From: Henriciella sp.
GTDB taxonomy: Bacteria > Pseudomonadota > Alphaproteobacteria > Caulobacterales > Hyphomonadaceae
Reading direction: 5' to 3'
NCBI GenBank assembly: GCA_017642885.1
Contig: JAEPOM010000014.1
Location: forward strand, 1 to 64,000
DNA: 64,000 nt
Positions within the stretch are counted from its first letter, which is position 1; every line of letters starts with the position of its first letter. Of this stretch, positions 53,178-62,874 are shown one piece after another. The notes below the pieces were generated by a model. The model was not told where the DNA came from. It worked only from the letters and a program-made list of their open reading frames with translations, and made no database searches. Made by a program: the position numbers and the translations under genes.

Positions 53178-55178
53178 CTAGCCCAGCCAGGCCGTCTCAA
53201 CCACGTCGACTACGTCTTCCATGATGCTTGTGATCTGGAAGTCTTTTGGCGTGTAGACCCGCCGAACGCCCATCTGACGAAGAGCTTGCTCATCCTCGAA
53301 CGGAATGATGCCACCGACGACGAGCGGGGTCTTCTCGAGGCCAGCTTTCTGCATCTCGGCCAGTGTTTCTCGCACCAGATCCAGATGACTGCCAGAGAGA
53401 ATAGAGAGGCCGATAACATGCGCTTTCGCCGCTTTTGCCTGCGCCACGATTTCTAACGGCGTGAACCGGATCCCCTCATAGACCACTTGCATGCCGCAGG
53501 CCCGGGCGCGCGCAGCAATCTGTTCGGCACCGTTTGAGTGCCCGTCCAGACCCGGTTTGCCCAGCACATAGGTGAGATCACGACCCAGACGTTCCGAGAG
53601 CGCTTCGACTTTGGTCTTGGTCGCTTCAATCGCTTCGTCGCCGCCGGTTTCGATGACCACCGCGACGCCGGTTGGACCGCGATACTCACCAAACACTTCG
53701 CGCAGCGTACCGCCCCATTCCCCAGACGTAACGCCTGCTTTAGCCGCCTCGATGCTCGGTTCCATAATGTTCGCGCCAGATGAAGCAGCGTCCTTAAGGG
53801 CGATGAGCGCCGCCTCAACTCGCCCCGCATCCCGGCCCGCACGCCATTTGCGCAAAGCGTCTACTTGCTGGCGCTCGACCATAGGGTCGACGGTTTCGAT
53901 CGCATCGTTGCCTGCGCCGAGCGGACTGTCCTCGGTCTGGGTAAAGGCGTTCACGCCGATGACTTTCAGGTCGCCGCTCTCAATGCCCCTTACCCGGTCA
54001 ATATGCGCACCGACTAGGCTTTCTTTCATATAGCCAACGGCATCCACCGCGCCGCCCATATCGTCGATTCTTGCAAGTTCGGCACGGGCCTGAGCACTGA
54101 GATCATTGGTTTTCTTTTCGATGACGTGGCTGCCATCGAACAAGTCCTCATACTCGAGCAGATCCGTCTCGAATGCGAGGATCTGCTGCATGCGAAGGGA
54201 CCATTGCTGATCCCAGGGCCGCGGCAGGCCAAGCGCTTCATTCCAGGCGGGCAATTGCAGGGCGCGGCAGCGCGCTCGCTTGGACAATGTCACGGCCAGA
54301 GCCTCGATGAGAATGCGATAGACATTGTTTTCGGGTTGCGGCTCGGTCAGTCCCAGCGAGTTGACCTGGACACCGTAGCGGAAGCGCAAGGCTTTCGGGT
54401 CCGTTACGCCATAGCGATCCCGGCCAATCTCTTCCCATAGGTCGACAAATGAGCGCATTTTGCACAGCTCAGTGACGAACCGTACGCCCGCATTGACGAA
54501 GAACGAGATGCGGCCAAACACGATGGAGAAGTCTTCTTCCGGGACCTGGCCGCCTTGTTTCACGGCGTCGAGCACGGCGCACGCAGTCGCCAATGCATAG
54601 GCCAGTTCCTGTTCAGGCGTCGCGCCTGCTTCCTGCAAGTGATAGGAGCAGACATTCATGGGATTCCACTTGGGAACTTCGGTGTAACACCAGCTGATCA
54701 TGTCGCTGATCAGGCGCATGCTGGGCTGCGGTGGAAAAACATAGGTGCCGCGAGAGAGATACTCCTTGATGATATCATTCTGCGTGGTGCCGCGCAGCTT
54801 CGAGCGATCGTCTCCCCGCTCATCTGCCAGAGCCACGTAGAGCGACAGCAGCCAGGCGGCCGGCGCATTGATGGTCATCGAGGTGTTCATCTCTTCCAAC
54901 GGCAACTGGTCGAACAGGACGCGCATGTCGCCGAGGTGCCCGACTGGAACGCCAACTTTCCCGACTTCTCCGCGGGCCAGGATATGGTCGGCGTCATATG
55001 CGGTTTGCGTCGGCAGATCGAATGCGATGGACAGCCCGGTTTGCCCTTTTGACAAGTTGCGCCTGTATAGCTCGTTGGACTTCAGCGCGGTGGAGTGACC
55101 TGCATAGGTCCGGAAGATCCACGGACGGTCCGGCTCATGTTGGTATTCGGTATCTGCCAAGACGTCCTCCACAGTCAT
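53178..55178 (-). CDS. ecm: Ethylmalonyl-CoA mutase (B12-dependent)
   Basis: 666 residues from the ATG at 55178; ATGs at 55193 and 55241 are alternatives. The N-terminal mutase barrel begins RTYAGHSTALKSNELYRRNL and FDLPTQTAYDAD; the C-terminal B12 domain has GKPGLDGHSNGAEQI with the lower-ligand His, then LSILSGSHLDL and GGIIPFED. Shortness and wording fit Ecm (MeaA-like) rather than methylmalonyl-CoA mutase. It converts ethylmalonyl-CoA to methylsuccinyl-CoA in the ethylmalonyl-CoA pathway, alongside crotonyl-CoA carboxylase/reductase 2 kb away. Confidence 0.92.
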   Translation of the reverse strand: MTVEDVLADTEYQHEPDRPWIFRTYAGHSTALKSNELYRRNLSKGQTGLSIAFDLPTQTAYDADHILARGEVGKVGVPVGHLGDMRVLFDQLPLEEMNTSMTINAPAAWLLSLYVALADERGDDRSKLRGTTQNDIIKEYLSRGTYVFPPQPSMRLISDMISWCYTEVPKWNPMNVCSYHLQEAGATPEQELAYALATACAVLDAVKQGGQVPEEDFSIVFGRISFFVNAGVRFVTELCKMRSFVDLWEEIGRDRYGVTDPKALRFRYGVQVNSLGLTEPQPENNVYRILIEALAVTLSKRARCRALQLPAWNEALGLPRPWDQQWSLRMQQILAFETDLLEYEDLFDGSHVIEKKTNDLSAQARAELARIDDMGGAVDAVGYMKESLVGAHIDRVRGIESGDLKVIGVNAFTQTEDSPLGAGNDAIETVDPMVERQQVDALRKWRAGRDAGRVEAALIALKDAASSGANIMEPSIEAAKAGVTSGEWGGTLREVFGEYRGPTGVAVVIETGGDEAIEATKTKVEALSERLGRDLTYVLGKPGLDGHSNGAEQIAARARACGMQVVYEGIRFTPLEIVAQAKAAKAHVIGLSILSGSHLDLVRETLAEMQKAGLEKTPLVVGGIIPFEDEQALRQMGVRRVYTPKDFQITSIMEDVVDVVETAWLG

Positions 55179-55332
55179 ATTGCAGCGCAACATGATCCAA
55201 GACGCGCCCGCTCGCAAGGGTCTCCAGCGGGAAGGGAAAGGCATGCGATTATGCATGATAGTATTGGAAAGTTATGCGGTGCTGAGAGCTGCGCTTCGTG
55301 ATACTTCAGCCGACCACCTGGAGTTCACGAAC

Positions 55333-55617
55333 ATGGTAGAAATCATCGGACTGGTAGCGGCAATTCTCACCACGCTATCCTTCTTGCCGCAAACGTTGAT
55401 GGTGATGCGCTCTGGCCAGACGAGCGGCATATCCCTGACGATGTATGCGATGTTCACCACAGGCGTCGCCGGATGGCTCGTCTATGGCATTCTGCAGGCG
55501 AGTCTGCCGATCATACTGGCCAATGCAGTCACATTGATGTTCGCGACGATTATTCTGCTCTTGAAAGTGCGCTCGGTGGTCAAATCCAGACCGCGTGGAT
55601 TGCCAGCGATCGTATAA
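55333..55617 (+). CDS. SemiSWEET-type transporter
   Basis: 94 residues from the ATG at 55333 (GGAG upstream) with three helices: EIIGLVAAILTTLSFLPQTLMVMR contains the PQ motif, then SLTMYAMFTTGVAGWLVYGIL and PIILANAVTLMFATIILLLK. This is the single-repeat SWEET architecture, which dimerises to carry sugars or related small molecules. The substrate is unknown. Located between ecm and a further membrane-protein gene. Confidence 0.9.
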   Translation: MVEIIGLVAAILTTLSFLPQTLMVMRSGQTSGISLTMYAMFTTGVAGWLVYGILQASLPIILANAVTLMFATIILLLKVRSVVKSRPRGLPAIV

Positions 55618-55656
55618 GCGCGGTAACTGTGGCCGCGTTCCTTAATCGAGCTTCTT

Positions 55657-56223
55657 ATGCCCACATCTTTTCTTGTTCCGATTCTGCTCCGCCTAGCCGG
55701 GCCCATTTCATTCCTGGTTGCAGCGATTACGGCTGGCGTGATGAACCGCAGCGTTTTGTTGATTCCGCTGCTCACGCTTGTCGCAACTTTGACGACCATT
55801 CTTATCCGAAAAGTGAGCCCGTCGCCGGTGACGGATTTGCAATCGGTGCTGTCACCGGACGCCCAGCCCACTCCACCAAATATCTTCCGCGGTGCAGGCC
55901 GCCGGTTTGCCATCGGGCTCGTCGGCTATGGTCTTGCGTTCGGCTTGGCAGCTTTGGTCGCCGCCGTATTCAAGACGACAGAATTTGAGCCTCAGCTGAT
56001 GATCTCAGATTCGGTCTATCTAATCATTCCGACTATTCTGGCGGTTATTTGTGCCTGGGTTTCTGCCCGTATCGGGATGAGCCAGATGGCGGGAATGATG
56101 GGCCAGATGCAGGAAATGATGGCGCAAATGCAAGCGGCCCAGAACGGTCAAAACGCTGAGGATGCAGCTTTCACAGTCGACGGTGAGGTGATCGATCCCG
56201 AGCCCGACCCAAAAGACCTATAG
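55657..56223 (+). CDS. Unknown membrane protein with Met/Gln-rich tail
   Basis: 188 residues. Four hydrophobic helices are visible (two at residues 5-50, two at about 85-135), and the last 50 residues are hydrophilic: MSQMAGMMGQMQEMMAQMQAAQNGQ then an acidic end (IDPEPDPKDL). The Met-Gln run looks like a coiled-coil or low-complexity segment. No family recognised. Ends by overlapping the convergent aminotransferase gene by 6 nt. Confidence 0.7.
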   Translation: MPTSFLVPILLRLAGPISFLVAAITAGVMNRSVLLIPLLTLVATLTTILIRKVSPSPVTDLQSVLSPDAQPTPPNIFRGAGRRFAIGLVGYGLAFGLAALVAAVFKTTEFEPQLMISDSVYLIIPTILAVICAWVSARIGMSQMAGMMGQMQEMMAQMQAAQNGQNAEDAAFTVDGEVIDPEPDPKDL

Positions 56224-57129
56224 CCAGTCCAACCTGGAAAGATCGGCGCGGATATACTGATAATAGGCCGCCTGGACTTTGCGCGTAACCGGTCCTGGGC
56301 TCCCCGAGCCGACGGGCGCCCCGTCGACACTCAGCACAGGCGCGATGACCACGCCCGTAGAGCTGGTGAAGGCCTCAACCGCGCTGCCGAGCTCCTGCAA
56401 TGAAAACGCACGTTCCTCGATCTGGTGGCCGTCGGAGTCGAGCAGATCGACCAGCCGGCCGCGCGTAATGCCTGGCAATAGAGCGGACGATAAATCCCGG
56501 GTGACGAGCGTGCCGTCCGCGGTCACGATCCAGAGGTTCGCGGATGCGGCTTCTGTCACGATTCTCTCTTCGTGCAGGATCGCTGTATCAGCGCCTGCAC
56601 GGCGCGCGGCACGATAGGCCAGCGTTTGCGTCAACAATTGCGTGGTCTTGAGGTCGCGCCGTTGCCACCGCGTATCCTCATACGTGATCGCGGTCAGACC
56701 CTTTTGCGCAACCTCGCTAATGAGCGTTTTGTGGGTGGCAAACATATAGACCGTCGGCTCGAACACCTCAGGGCCGTAATAGTCCCGAGGCCCCGGATCG
56801 CCCGCCGTGACCTGCACATATACCAGACCTTCGCGCAGCTCATTTCGATCGATCATCTCCTTGTGAAGGTGTCCAAAATCGAGCGCTGGCTGAGAAATCT
56901 CTATCCCAGCCAAAGTCCGCTCCAGCCTCAACATATGATGGTCAAAATCGATCAGCTTGCCATTGAAGACGGCGGTGACCTCATAGGCCGCGTGGGCGAA
57001 CAAAAAGCCGCGATCGTTCACCGAAACGCGCGCATCCTGCGCTGGAACAAATTCACCGTTCAGGAAAACCCAGGGGCCGATACGGGGTTTTGACTGGGCG
57101 CCGGACGCCCCAAACTGCGCATGTTGCAT
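56218..57129 (-). CDS. Class IV aminotransferase (D-amino-acid transaminase / branched-chain type)
   Basis: 303 residues from the ATG at 57129; a GTG at 57150 is possible. NDRGFLFAHAAYEV, the Lys-bearing segment RRDLKTTQLLTQ, EERIVTEAASANLWIV and LPGITRGRL are fold type IV hallmarks. The sequence resembles D-alanine transaminases more than IlvE, but a substrate cannot be fixed. Divergent from ccr with about 107 nt between. Confidence 0.85.
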   Translation of the reverse strand: MQHAQFGASGAQSKPRIGPWVFLNGEFVPAQDARVSVNDRGFLFAHAAYEVTAVFNGKLIDFDHHMLRLERTLAGIEISQPALDFGHLHKEMIDRNELREGLVYVQVTAGDPGPRDYYGPEVFEPTVYMFATHKTLISEVAQKGLTAITYEDTRWQRRDLKTTQLLTQTLAYRAARRAGADTAILHEERIVTEAASANLWIVTADGTLVTRDLSSALLPGITRGRLVDLLDSDGHQIEERAFSLQELGSAVEAFTSSTGVVIAPVLSVDGAPVGSGSPGPVTRKVQAAYYQYIRADLSRLDWL

Positions 57130-57236
57130 CGCACAAAAATTCCTTGCCACACTCCAAGTCGTGGTCCAGTCTGACGCGAAATGTAAGGCCTGTGAAGACG
57201 CTTATACCGCCGTGCGCAGTGCCGACGGAGGATAGA

Positions 57237-58517
57237 ATGGCTGGTTCTGCAAAGACCAAATCCCGCGAACAAAAAGATCTCTACGCGATCGGAGAAATCC
57301 CGCCGGAATTCCACGTTCCAAAACTTATGCATGCCTGGGCAATCCGCCGCGAGCGGCACGGACGACCGGCAACCGCAATGCAGATAGAGCAGGTCCCGGT
57401 TCCTGAAATCGATAGCGACGAAGTGCTTGTCTTCGTGATGGCGGCGGGCGTGAATTATAATGGTATCTGGGCCGGGCTCGGCGAGCCTATTTCGCCCTTT
57501 GATGTGCACAAAGCCGAGTATCATATCGCTGGATCGGATGCGGCTGGAATTGTCTGGGCTGTGGGACGCAAAGTGACTCGCGTGAAGCCGGGTGATGAAG
57601 TGGTGATCCATTGTAACCAGGACGATGGGGACGACGAGGAATGCAATGGCGGCGACCCGATGTTCTCGCCGAGCCAGCGCATCTGGGGTTATGAAACGCC
57701 TGACGGGTCATTTGCACAGTTCTGCCGGGTTCAGGCGCGCCAATGCATGCCCCGTCCGAAGCACCTGACCTGGGAAGAAAGCGCTTGCTACACGCTGACC
57801 CTGGCAACGGCCTATCGCATGCTGTTCGGACATCGACCGCACATTGTGAAGCCCGGAAACAATGTCCTCGTCTGGGGCGCCTCAGGCGGCCTGGGAAGTT
57901 TTGGTGTTCAGCTCTGCGCTGTGACGGGCGCGCACGCAATTGGCGTGGTCGGGTCAGATGACAAGAAGGATTTCGTCTACTCGATGGGGGCGAAGGGGGT
58001 CATCAATCGCAAGGATTTCAATTGCTGGGGCCAGCTCCCTACGGTCAACGGACCTGAGTTCAACGACTATATGCGCGAATGCCGTAAGTTCGGTAAAGCG
58101 ATATGGGAGGTCACCGGCCGAAAGGATGTCGACATTGTCTTCGAACACCCGGGTGAATCGACGTTCCCGGTCTCCGTCTTTGTCGTCAAACGCGGCGGCA
58201 TGGTGGTAATTTGTGCAGGCACGACGGGCTTCAATCTAACCATGGATGCGCGATTCCTGTGGATGCGGCAGAAGCGTGTGCAGGGATCGCACTTCGCGAA
58301 CTTGAAACAGGCCTCCGCTGCGAACCAGCTCGTGATCGACCGGCGCATCGATCCGTGCATGTCTGAAGTATTTGCCTGGGCGGATATTCCGCAAGCACAT
58401 GAGAAGATGCTCGATAACAAGCATGCGCCAGGCAACATGGCGGTTCTGGTCAACAGCCCGAAGCCTGGATTGCGGACGGTCGAGGACGTTCTCGAGGTTG
58501 GGCCGCTCGTCGGGTAG
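57237..58517 (+). CDS. ccr: Crotonyl-CoA carboxylase/reductase
   Basis: 426 residues from the ATG at 57237, with GGAGG just upstream. FVMAAGVNYNGIWAGLGEPISPFDVHK, GSDAAGIVWAVG, VIHCNQDDGDD and WGASGGLGSFGVQLC are MDR fold signatures peculiar to Ccr, the NADPH enzyme that reductively carboxylates crotonyl-CoA to ethylmalonyl-CoA. It supports acetate/C2 assimilation by the ethylmalonyl-CoA pathway. Ecm is at 53178, in the opposite orientation. Confidence 0.95.
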   Translation: MAGSAKTKSREQKDLYAIGEIPPEFHVPKLMHAWAIRRERHGRPATAMQIEQVPVPEIDSDEVLVFVMAAGVNYNGIWAGLGEPISPFDVHKAEYHIAGSDAAGIVWAVGRKVTRVKPGDEVVIHCNQDDGDDEECNGGDPMFSPSQRIWGYETPDGSFAQFCRVQARQCMPRPKHLTWEESACYTLTLATAYRMLFGHRPHIVKPGNNVLVWGASGGLGSFGVQLCAVTGAHAIGVVGSDDKKDFVYSMGAKGVINRKDFNCWGQLPTVNGPEFNDYMRECRKFGKAIWEVTGRKDVDIVFEHPGESTFPVSVFVVKRGGMVVICAGTTGFNLTMDARFLWMRQKRVQGSHFANLKQASAANQLVIDRRIDPCMSEVFAWADIPQAHEKMLDNKHAPGNMAVLVNSPKPGLRTVEDVLEVGPLVG

Positions 58518-58520
58518 CCT

Positions 58521-59672
58521 TTATGGCGCCGCAACGGGCTCAAGGTGCGGGGTTTGATAGCATCGGGCGATATGCTTGATGCGCTCAGAAACAATCTCGC
58601 GCCAGTCGCTACTAGGGGGCGACCCATGACGGACCAGAAATCCTTGATTGCAGGGTTCGGGCAGGCCGGCGCCTTTGGATCGGACGAACCGACCGTCAAA
58701 TACGCTGTCAGAGCTTGCCTTCGGACTAATCCCGGGGTCGCGGCCGATCAGAAACCCGTTCGCTGTTTTCTGAATCCAGGCGCCTCCGAGCGTTTGTCGC
58801 GTCCCGGGCGCGCCGAGCCGGCTAAACAGCTCGCGCATCGCGCTGCCGCGTGGCTCTGACGCGGTTCCGCTGGCGCACCGACAAAGCAAGGATAGGGTGC
58901 GCAGCGATGCATCCGGGTCATCTATTTCGATCAGACCATCGGGATGCACCCGAACCCGCTCCAACGCGCGCGCGAGCGCGATATCATCCAGATGTCGCTG
59001 GTCCTGAAGCGCGCGGACAAAACGGGTGCTGTGCGATTTTAGTCGCGGGTGTCGATCCAGAAATTTCCGGATTTTGACGCGTTCAAATGCGGTTGAGTGA
59101 TTTGACGGATCGTCGGCCCAGGACCAGTTTCGCTGCTGTAAATGCGCCTGCAACGCCTCGCGCGACACCCTAATCAGGGGACGAACCAGGGAAACACCGC
59201 GCCCCTCAGGCCAAACCGGAGCCGGTGAAGCTAAAGCTGGCCCCGCAATGCTCGCGTCCCGGACGCCGCGCCGTCGCCGGATGAGCGCGGTTTCGACAAC
59301 ATCATCCAGCGTGTGACCAAGCAAGAGACACGCTGCTCCGTGGTCGTGCATTGCCGCGCACATGAGGCGGTATCGCGCTTTGCGGGCTGCGCTCTGGGTC
59401 GCTTTCGGGTCGTCCCAGACGAGCGTTTGATGCTTGTGACCGAGCTCTGACGCCAGCCGGGCAACGGCGTCTGCTTCGGATTTGGCTTCAGGGCGTAATT
59501 GATGATCAACCGTGAACACGATGACCGCCCGCTGATGATCCGTCGCCCATGCATCTGTCAAAGACAGCAAGGCCAGCGAATCGCTGCCGCCAGAGACCGC
59601 GATCGCTAGGGGATGATCGGTGTTTGGGGAGAATCGCGCGATCAGCGCATCAAAGTCAGCGCCGAGCTTCAC
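58521..59672 (-). CDS. tilS: tRNA(Ile)-lysidine synthetase TilS
   Basis: 383 residues. The PP-loop SGGSDS at residues 27-32 binds ATP; DHQLRPEAKSEADAVARLA and LLLGHTLDDVVETALIR are typical of TilS, and the C-terminal domain is weakly conserved. It changes the CAU anticodon of tRNA-Ile to lysidine. It lies 5 nt after cpoB and converges with ccr. Confidence 0.92.
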   Translation of the reverse strand: MKLGADFDALIARFSPNTDHPLAIAVSGGSDSLALLSLTDAWATDHQRAVIVFTVDHQLRPEAKSEADAVARLASELGHKHQTLVWDDPKATQSAARKARYRLMCAAMHDHGAACLLLGHTLDDVVETALIRRRRGVRDASIAGPALASPAPVWPEGRGVSLVRPLIRVSREALQAHLQQRNWSWADDPSNHSTAFERVKIRKFLDRHPRLKSHSTRFVRALQDQRHLDDIALARALERVRVHPDGLIEIDDPDASLRTLSLLCRCASGTASEPRGSAMRELFSRLGAPGTRQTLGGAWIQKTANGFLIGRDPGISPKASSDSVFDGRFVRSKGAGLPEPCNQGFLVRHGSPPSSDWREIVSERIKHIARCYQTPHLEPVAAP

Positions 59673-59677
59673 GAGAT

Positions 59678-60691
59678 CTAGCTATTCTCGCACCCTGAGC
59701 GAACCCGTTCACCGGCTGCCAGGTTGCGAGTGACGCCAGACGCGTTCGGATAGCGCTGTGGCAGCAGGTTGAGCGCATTGCAGGCTTGATCTGTATCTCC
59801 CACAAGCCGCATCGACCGCGCTAGTTTGGCCAACGCCTCGGGTGCGCGCGGATCGTCGGGATAGGACCGGATCATATCTGTATAGGCTGCGCCGGATTCG
59901 GCATAAGCTTCTTGCTGGTACAGGACTTCCGCCAGCCAGTATTGGGCTTCGCCAGCTTGCGGATCATCGCCAAACCTCGCCAGAAACGCCCGGAAGGCTT
60001 CTTCAGCCCCGGCATAGTCAAATTGGAGGAGGCGAGATTTCGCCTCGCCAAATAGCGGACCAGCCTCGCCGGGGAGCGCGCTGGCGGACAGGGTTCCAAG
60101 CGATCCTTGCGGGAGCACAAGTCCATCTGGTCCCGTTTGCACAATTTCTCCCGCTGAAGAGTCTTGAGCGGGAGCGGTATCTGTTCGGCGTACAATGCGG
60201 GTCGGGCCGGCGGCGCTCGACGCGCCTGCAACCGCGTCACCAGACCCGGTTTCGTCAAACGTATCTGCTTCGTCTTGCAGAACGGACGGGCCGGGGGTCG
60301 CAGATAGAAAGGCGGGCTCAGGTTGAAGCGCAGCAATCTTGCGGTTGAGGTCCGAAATGGTCTTTTCCTGCGAATCAAGACGGCCCTCTAATCGGGTGAT
60401 CAAGCGGTCGAGTTCTGCGTCGTCGGTCTGCATGCGATTGATTTCATCGCGCGACTGCGACAGCAGAAATTCCAGTGTTTCAACTTTGCCTGTGAGCTGA
60501 GCCTTGTCGGATTCTATTCCGGTCATGCGAGCTCTCAGCTCGGCATTGCTGACGCGCAATTCCTCGACCGTCAGCGCCAGTTGCCCGCTTGTTGCTCCCT
60601 GAACGACTTCCGCGCGGCGCTGGGCATCTGCCAATGGCGTCATTCCGAGGACTAACAGCGCTGTCAGCGCAAGGCAGGAAGATCGAAGCAT
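59678..60691 (-). CDS. cpoB: Cell-division coordinator CpoB (YbgF), Tol-Pal associated
   Basis: 337 residues from the ATG at 60691 (GGAG upstream). Signal peptide (SSCLALTALLVLGMTPLADAQ), then a coiled-coil region of about 90 residues (LRVSNAELRARMTGIESDKAQLTGKVETLEF), a linker rich in Ala/Ser/Asp, and C-terminal TPRs (AQYWLAEVLYQQEAYAESGAAY). CpoB links peptidoglycan synthesis with Tol at the septum. Next to pal as usual, but a terminator lies between. Confidence 0.9.
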   Translation of the reverse strand: MLRSSCLALTALLVLGMTPLADAQRRAEVVQGATSGQLALTVEELRVSNAELRARMTGIESDKAQLTGKVETLEFLLSQSRDEINRMQTDDAELDRLITRLEGRLDSQEKTISDLNRKIAALQPEPAFLSATPGPSVLQDEADTFDETGSGDAVAGASSAAGPTRIVRRTDTAPAQDSSAGEIVQTGPDGLVLPQGSLGTLSASALPGEAGPLFGEAKSRLLQFDYAGAEEAFRAFLARFGDDPQAGEAQYWLAEVLYQQEAYAESGAAYTDMIRSYPDDPRAPEALAKLARSMRLVGDTDQACNALNLLPQRYPNASGVTRNLAAGERVRSGCENS

Positions 60692-60740
60692 AGGGGACGC
60701 ACTCCAAGGACAAGAAAACCGGTTGTGATATTCCGGATAC

Positions 60741-60774
60741 GAAAAGGCCGGGGCCAAAATGTGACGCCCGGCCT
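60741..60774 (-). terminator. Terminator after pal
   Basis: On the minus strand, AGGCCGGG and CCCGGCCT form a perfect 8-bp stem (60745-60752, 60767-60774) followed by TTTT, 27 nt after the pal stop. It separates pal-tolB-tolA-tolR from cpoB. Confidence 0.85.
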
Positions 60775-60800
60775 AATCAAATGTAAATATTGCAGTTGGC

Positions 60801-61352
60801 TTAGCCAACAACGCCTGAAATTAGCTGTGTGAAGCCGTTCCGGTTCTGCGCCCAGGCAGAATCGTTGGAGCCAAGCGCCAGCGGACGCTCTTTTCCGTAA
60901 GATACGGTTTGGACACGTGCCGGGTCGACGCCGAGGTCAACCAGGTAGTTTTTCACAACAGACGCGCGGCGTTCGCCGAGAGCCAGGTTGTATTCGCGTG
61001 TGCCACGCTCATCGCAGTTACCAGCGACGAGAATGTTCACGTCTGGGTAAGATGCCAACCAAGCGGCCTGACGCTGCAGGATGCTTTGTGCGTCAGCAGA
61101 GAGGCGGTACTGATCCAGGTCAAAATAGACGCGGTCGCCAACATTTACCTGGAAATCTTCCAGTGAACCTTCGACTGGGCCAGTTGGAACGACGGGCAGA
61201 ACCTCTTCTACCACGACGACTTCGGGCTCTGGTTCTTCTTCTACGACGACAGGCTCTTCTACCACAACCGGCTCTGGTTCTGGTGTTGAAGAACATGCCG
61301 CAACGCCGATAAATACGGCGATCGACGCGGACGTCATCATAAGCTTACGCAT
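60801..61352 (-). CDS. pal: Peptidoglycan-associated lipoprotein Pal
   Basis: 183 residues from the ATG at 61352 (AGGAG upstream). The lipobox VAAC places lipidation at Cys20. A Pro/Glu/Val-rich spacer (EPEPVVVEEPVVVEE) leads to an OmpA-like domain with VYFDLDQYRLS, NILVAGNCDERGTREYNLALGERRA, the peptidoglycan-binding core. Pal tethers the outer membrane to the cell wall and works with TolB. Confidence 0.97.
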   Translation of the reverse strand: MRKLMMTSASIAVFIGVAACSSTPEPEPVVVEEPVVVEEEPEPEVVVVEEVLPVVPTGPVEGSLEDFQVNVGDRVYFDLDQYRLSADAQSILQRQAAWLASYPDVNILVAGNCDERGTREYNLALGERRASVVKNYLVDLGVDPARVQTVSYGKERPLALGSNDSAWAQNRNGFTQLISGVVG

Positions 61353-61483
61353 GTGGGTCTCTCCTTGCTTGCGCTGCAATGGGTGCATTAGGTGCGGTTT
61401 TTGTCAACTTCGTGAGGCCCCTATACCTGAATTTCCTAGGATTTGGGAAGATTAACGTCTTGTCAGACTGCGATTTTTTTCTC

Positions 61484-62857
61484 CTAGTCGAGAAGTGGGG
61501 ACCAGGCTGGGTCTGACGCATCAGTCGGCGTTGGCAGCCGTCGCAGATTGCGACCCGTCAGATCGACCGACCATAGCTCAGGCGAGGCACCAGGCGCGCG
61601 CTCACGGAAGAACGTGATTACGCGACCATTTGGAGACCAGTCCGGGCCTTCATCCAGGTAGGATTCCGTCAGCAGACGCTCGCCTTGTCCGTCAATCCCG
61701 ATGACACCGATATGAAAGCGGCCCCGAGACTGTTTAGTGAACGCGATCAAATCGCCGCGCGGGCTCCAAACAGGGGTTGAGTATCGTCCGGATCCAAAAG
61801 TGATACGACACGCGATATCGCGCCCACCTGATGGGCAAACGCGGGTCGTGCCATTGGTGTTCATGACATAGAGCTGGGGGCTACCGCCGCGGTCGGAATT
61901 GAACACGATCTGCCGTCCGTCTGGTGACATGGAGGGCGAGGTATCAATCGCCGGATGGTCCGTCAGGCGGCGGCTCTGGCGAGTCTGGAGGTCCATCAGA
62001 TAGATATCTGAATTGCCGTTTGTCGCCTGCGTCAGCAGGACAGAATTGCCGTCACGCGAGAAACGCGGAGCAAATGTCATACTACGGAAATTGCCCAGAA
62101 CTTCCTGACGAGCCCGGCGCAAATCATACAGATAGACGCGGGGGGTGCCGCCTTCATAGGACATGTAAGTGATTTGCTGCGCCTCTGGCGAGAAACGCGG
62201 GGTCAGAACCGTGAATGCGCCGCTGGTCAGATATCTCACATTGGCGCCATCAGCGTCCATGATTGCGAGGCGCTTGATCCGCGCATTCTTAGGGCCGGTT
62301 TCGGCAATATAAACGATGCGCGTATCGAAATAACCTTCTTCGCCAGTCAGTCGGCTATAAATCGCGTCAGCAATCTTGTGCGCGATGCGGCGAACGTCTT
62401 CTGGCGTTGTTGTGAAGCGTCGCCCAGAAACCTGGCGTCCTGCTGAATCCTCGAACCGCATCAGCTCTTCGCCGTAGACATCCCACATCCGGACAGAGCC
62501 GCGGATCAGTTCATTGCCATCGCGGGTGATCTGCTCGACGGTGCCGACCACGAGGGCGTCCGTCTGAATGATCTTCCAGTCGGCAAATCGCGGCGCAACT
62601 TCGATATTGAGGTCCGTCTGAATGTAGGCATCCTCGGGCGTGATCGTGAACAGTCCGGTGGACTCCAGGTCGGAGCGAACAACATCGCTGATCGTTTGCG
62701 CGACTTCTGGATCCACGCCGATCGACTCAAAATTCGGGATTGCAATTGGCGTCGGCTTCAGGACGCCTTCCTGAATATTGACCTCAAATTGGGCAAGCGC
62801 CGAAGGGCCGCCTAAACCAAACGCCAAGGCTATGGCGCAGAGCAGTCTTTTCATCAT
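61484..62857 (-). CDS. tolB: Tol-Pal system protein TolB
   Basis: 457 residues. Signal peptide (MKRLLCAIALAFGLGGPSALA), an N-terminal domain of about 140 residues, then a beta-propeller of WD40-like repeats (DGNSVLLTQATNGNSDIYLMDLQTRQSRRLTDH, SPDGRQIVFNSDRGGSPQLYVMN). TolB is periplasmic and binds Pal. GGAG precedes the ATG; the next codon is another ATG. It follows tolA by 17 nt. Confidence 0.97.
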   Translation of the reverse strand: MMKRLLCAIALAFGLGGPSALAQFEVNIQEGVLKPTPIAIPNFESIGVDPEVAQTISDVVRSDLESTGLFTITPEDAYIQTDLNIEVAPRFADWKIIQTDALVVGTVEQITRDGNELIRGSVRMWDVYGEELMRFEDSAGRQVSGRRFTTTPEDVRRIAHKIADAIYSRLTGEEGYFDTRIVYIAETGPKNARIKRLAIMDADGANVRYLTSGAFTVLTPRFSPEAQQITYMSYEGGTPRVYLYDLRRARQEVLGNFRSMTFAPRFSRDGNSVLLTQATNGNSDIYLMDLQTRQSRRLTDHPAIDTSPSMSPDGRQIVFNSDRGGSPQLYVMNTNGTTRVCPSGGRDIACRITFGSGRYSTPVWSPRGDLIAFTKQSRGRFHIGVIGIDGQGERLLTESYLDEGPDWSPNGRVITFFRERAPGASPELWSVDLTGRNLRRLPTPTDASDPAWSPLLD

Positions 62858-62874
62858 GATTCAGGTCTCCGGGA

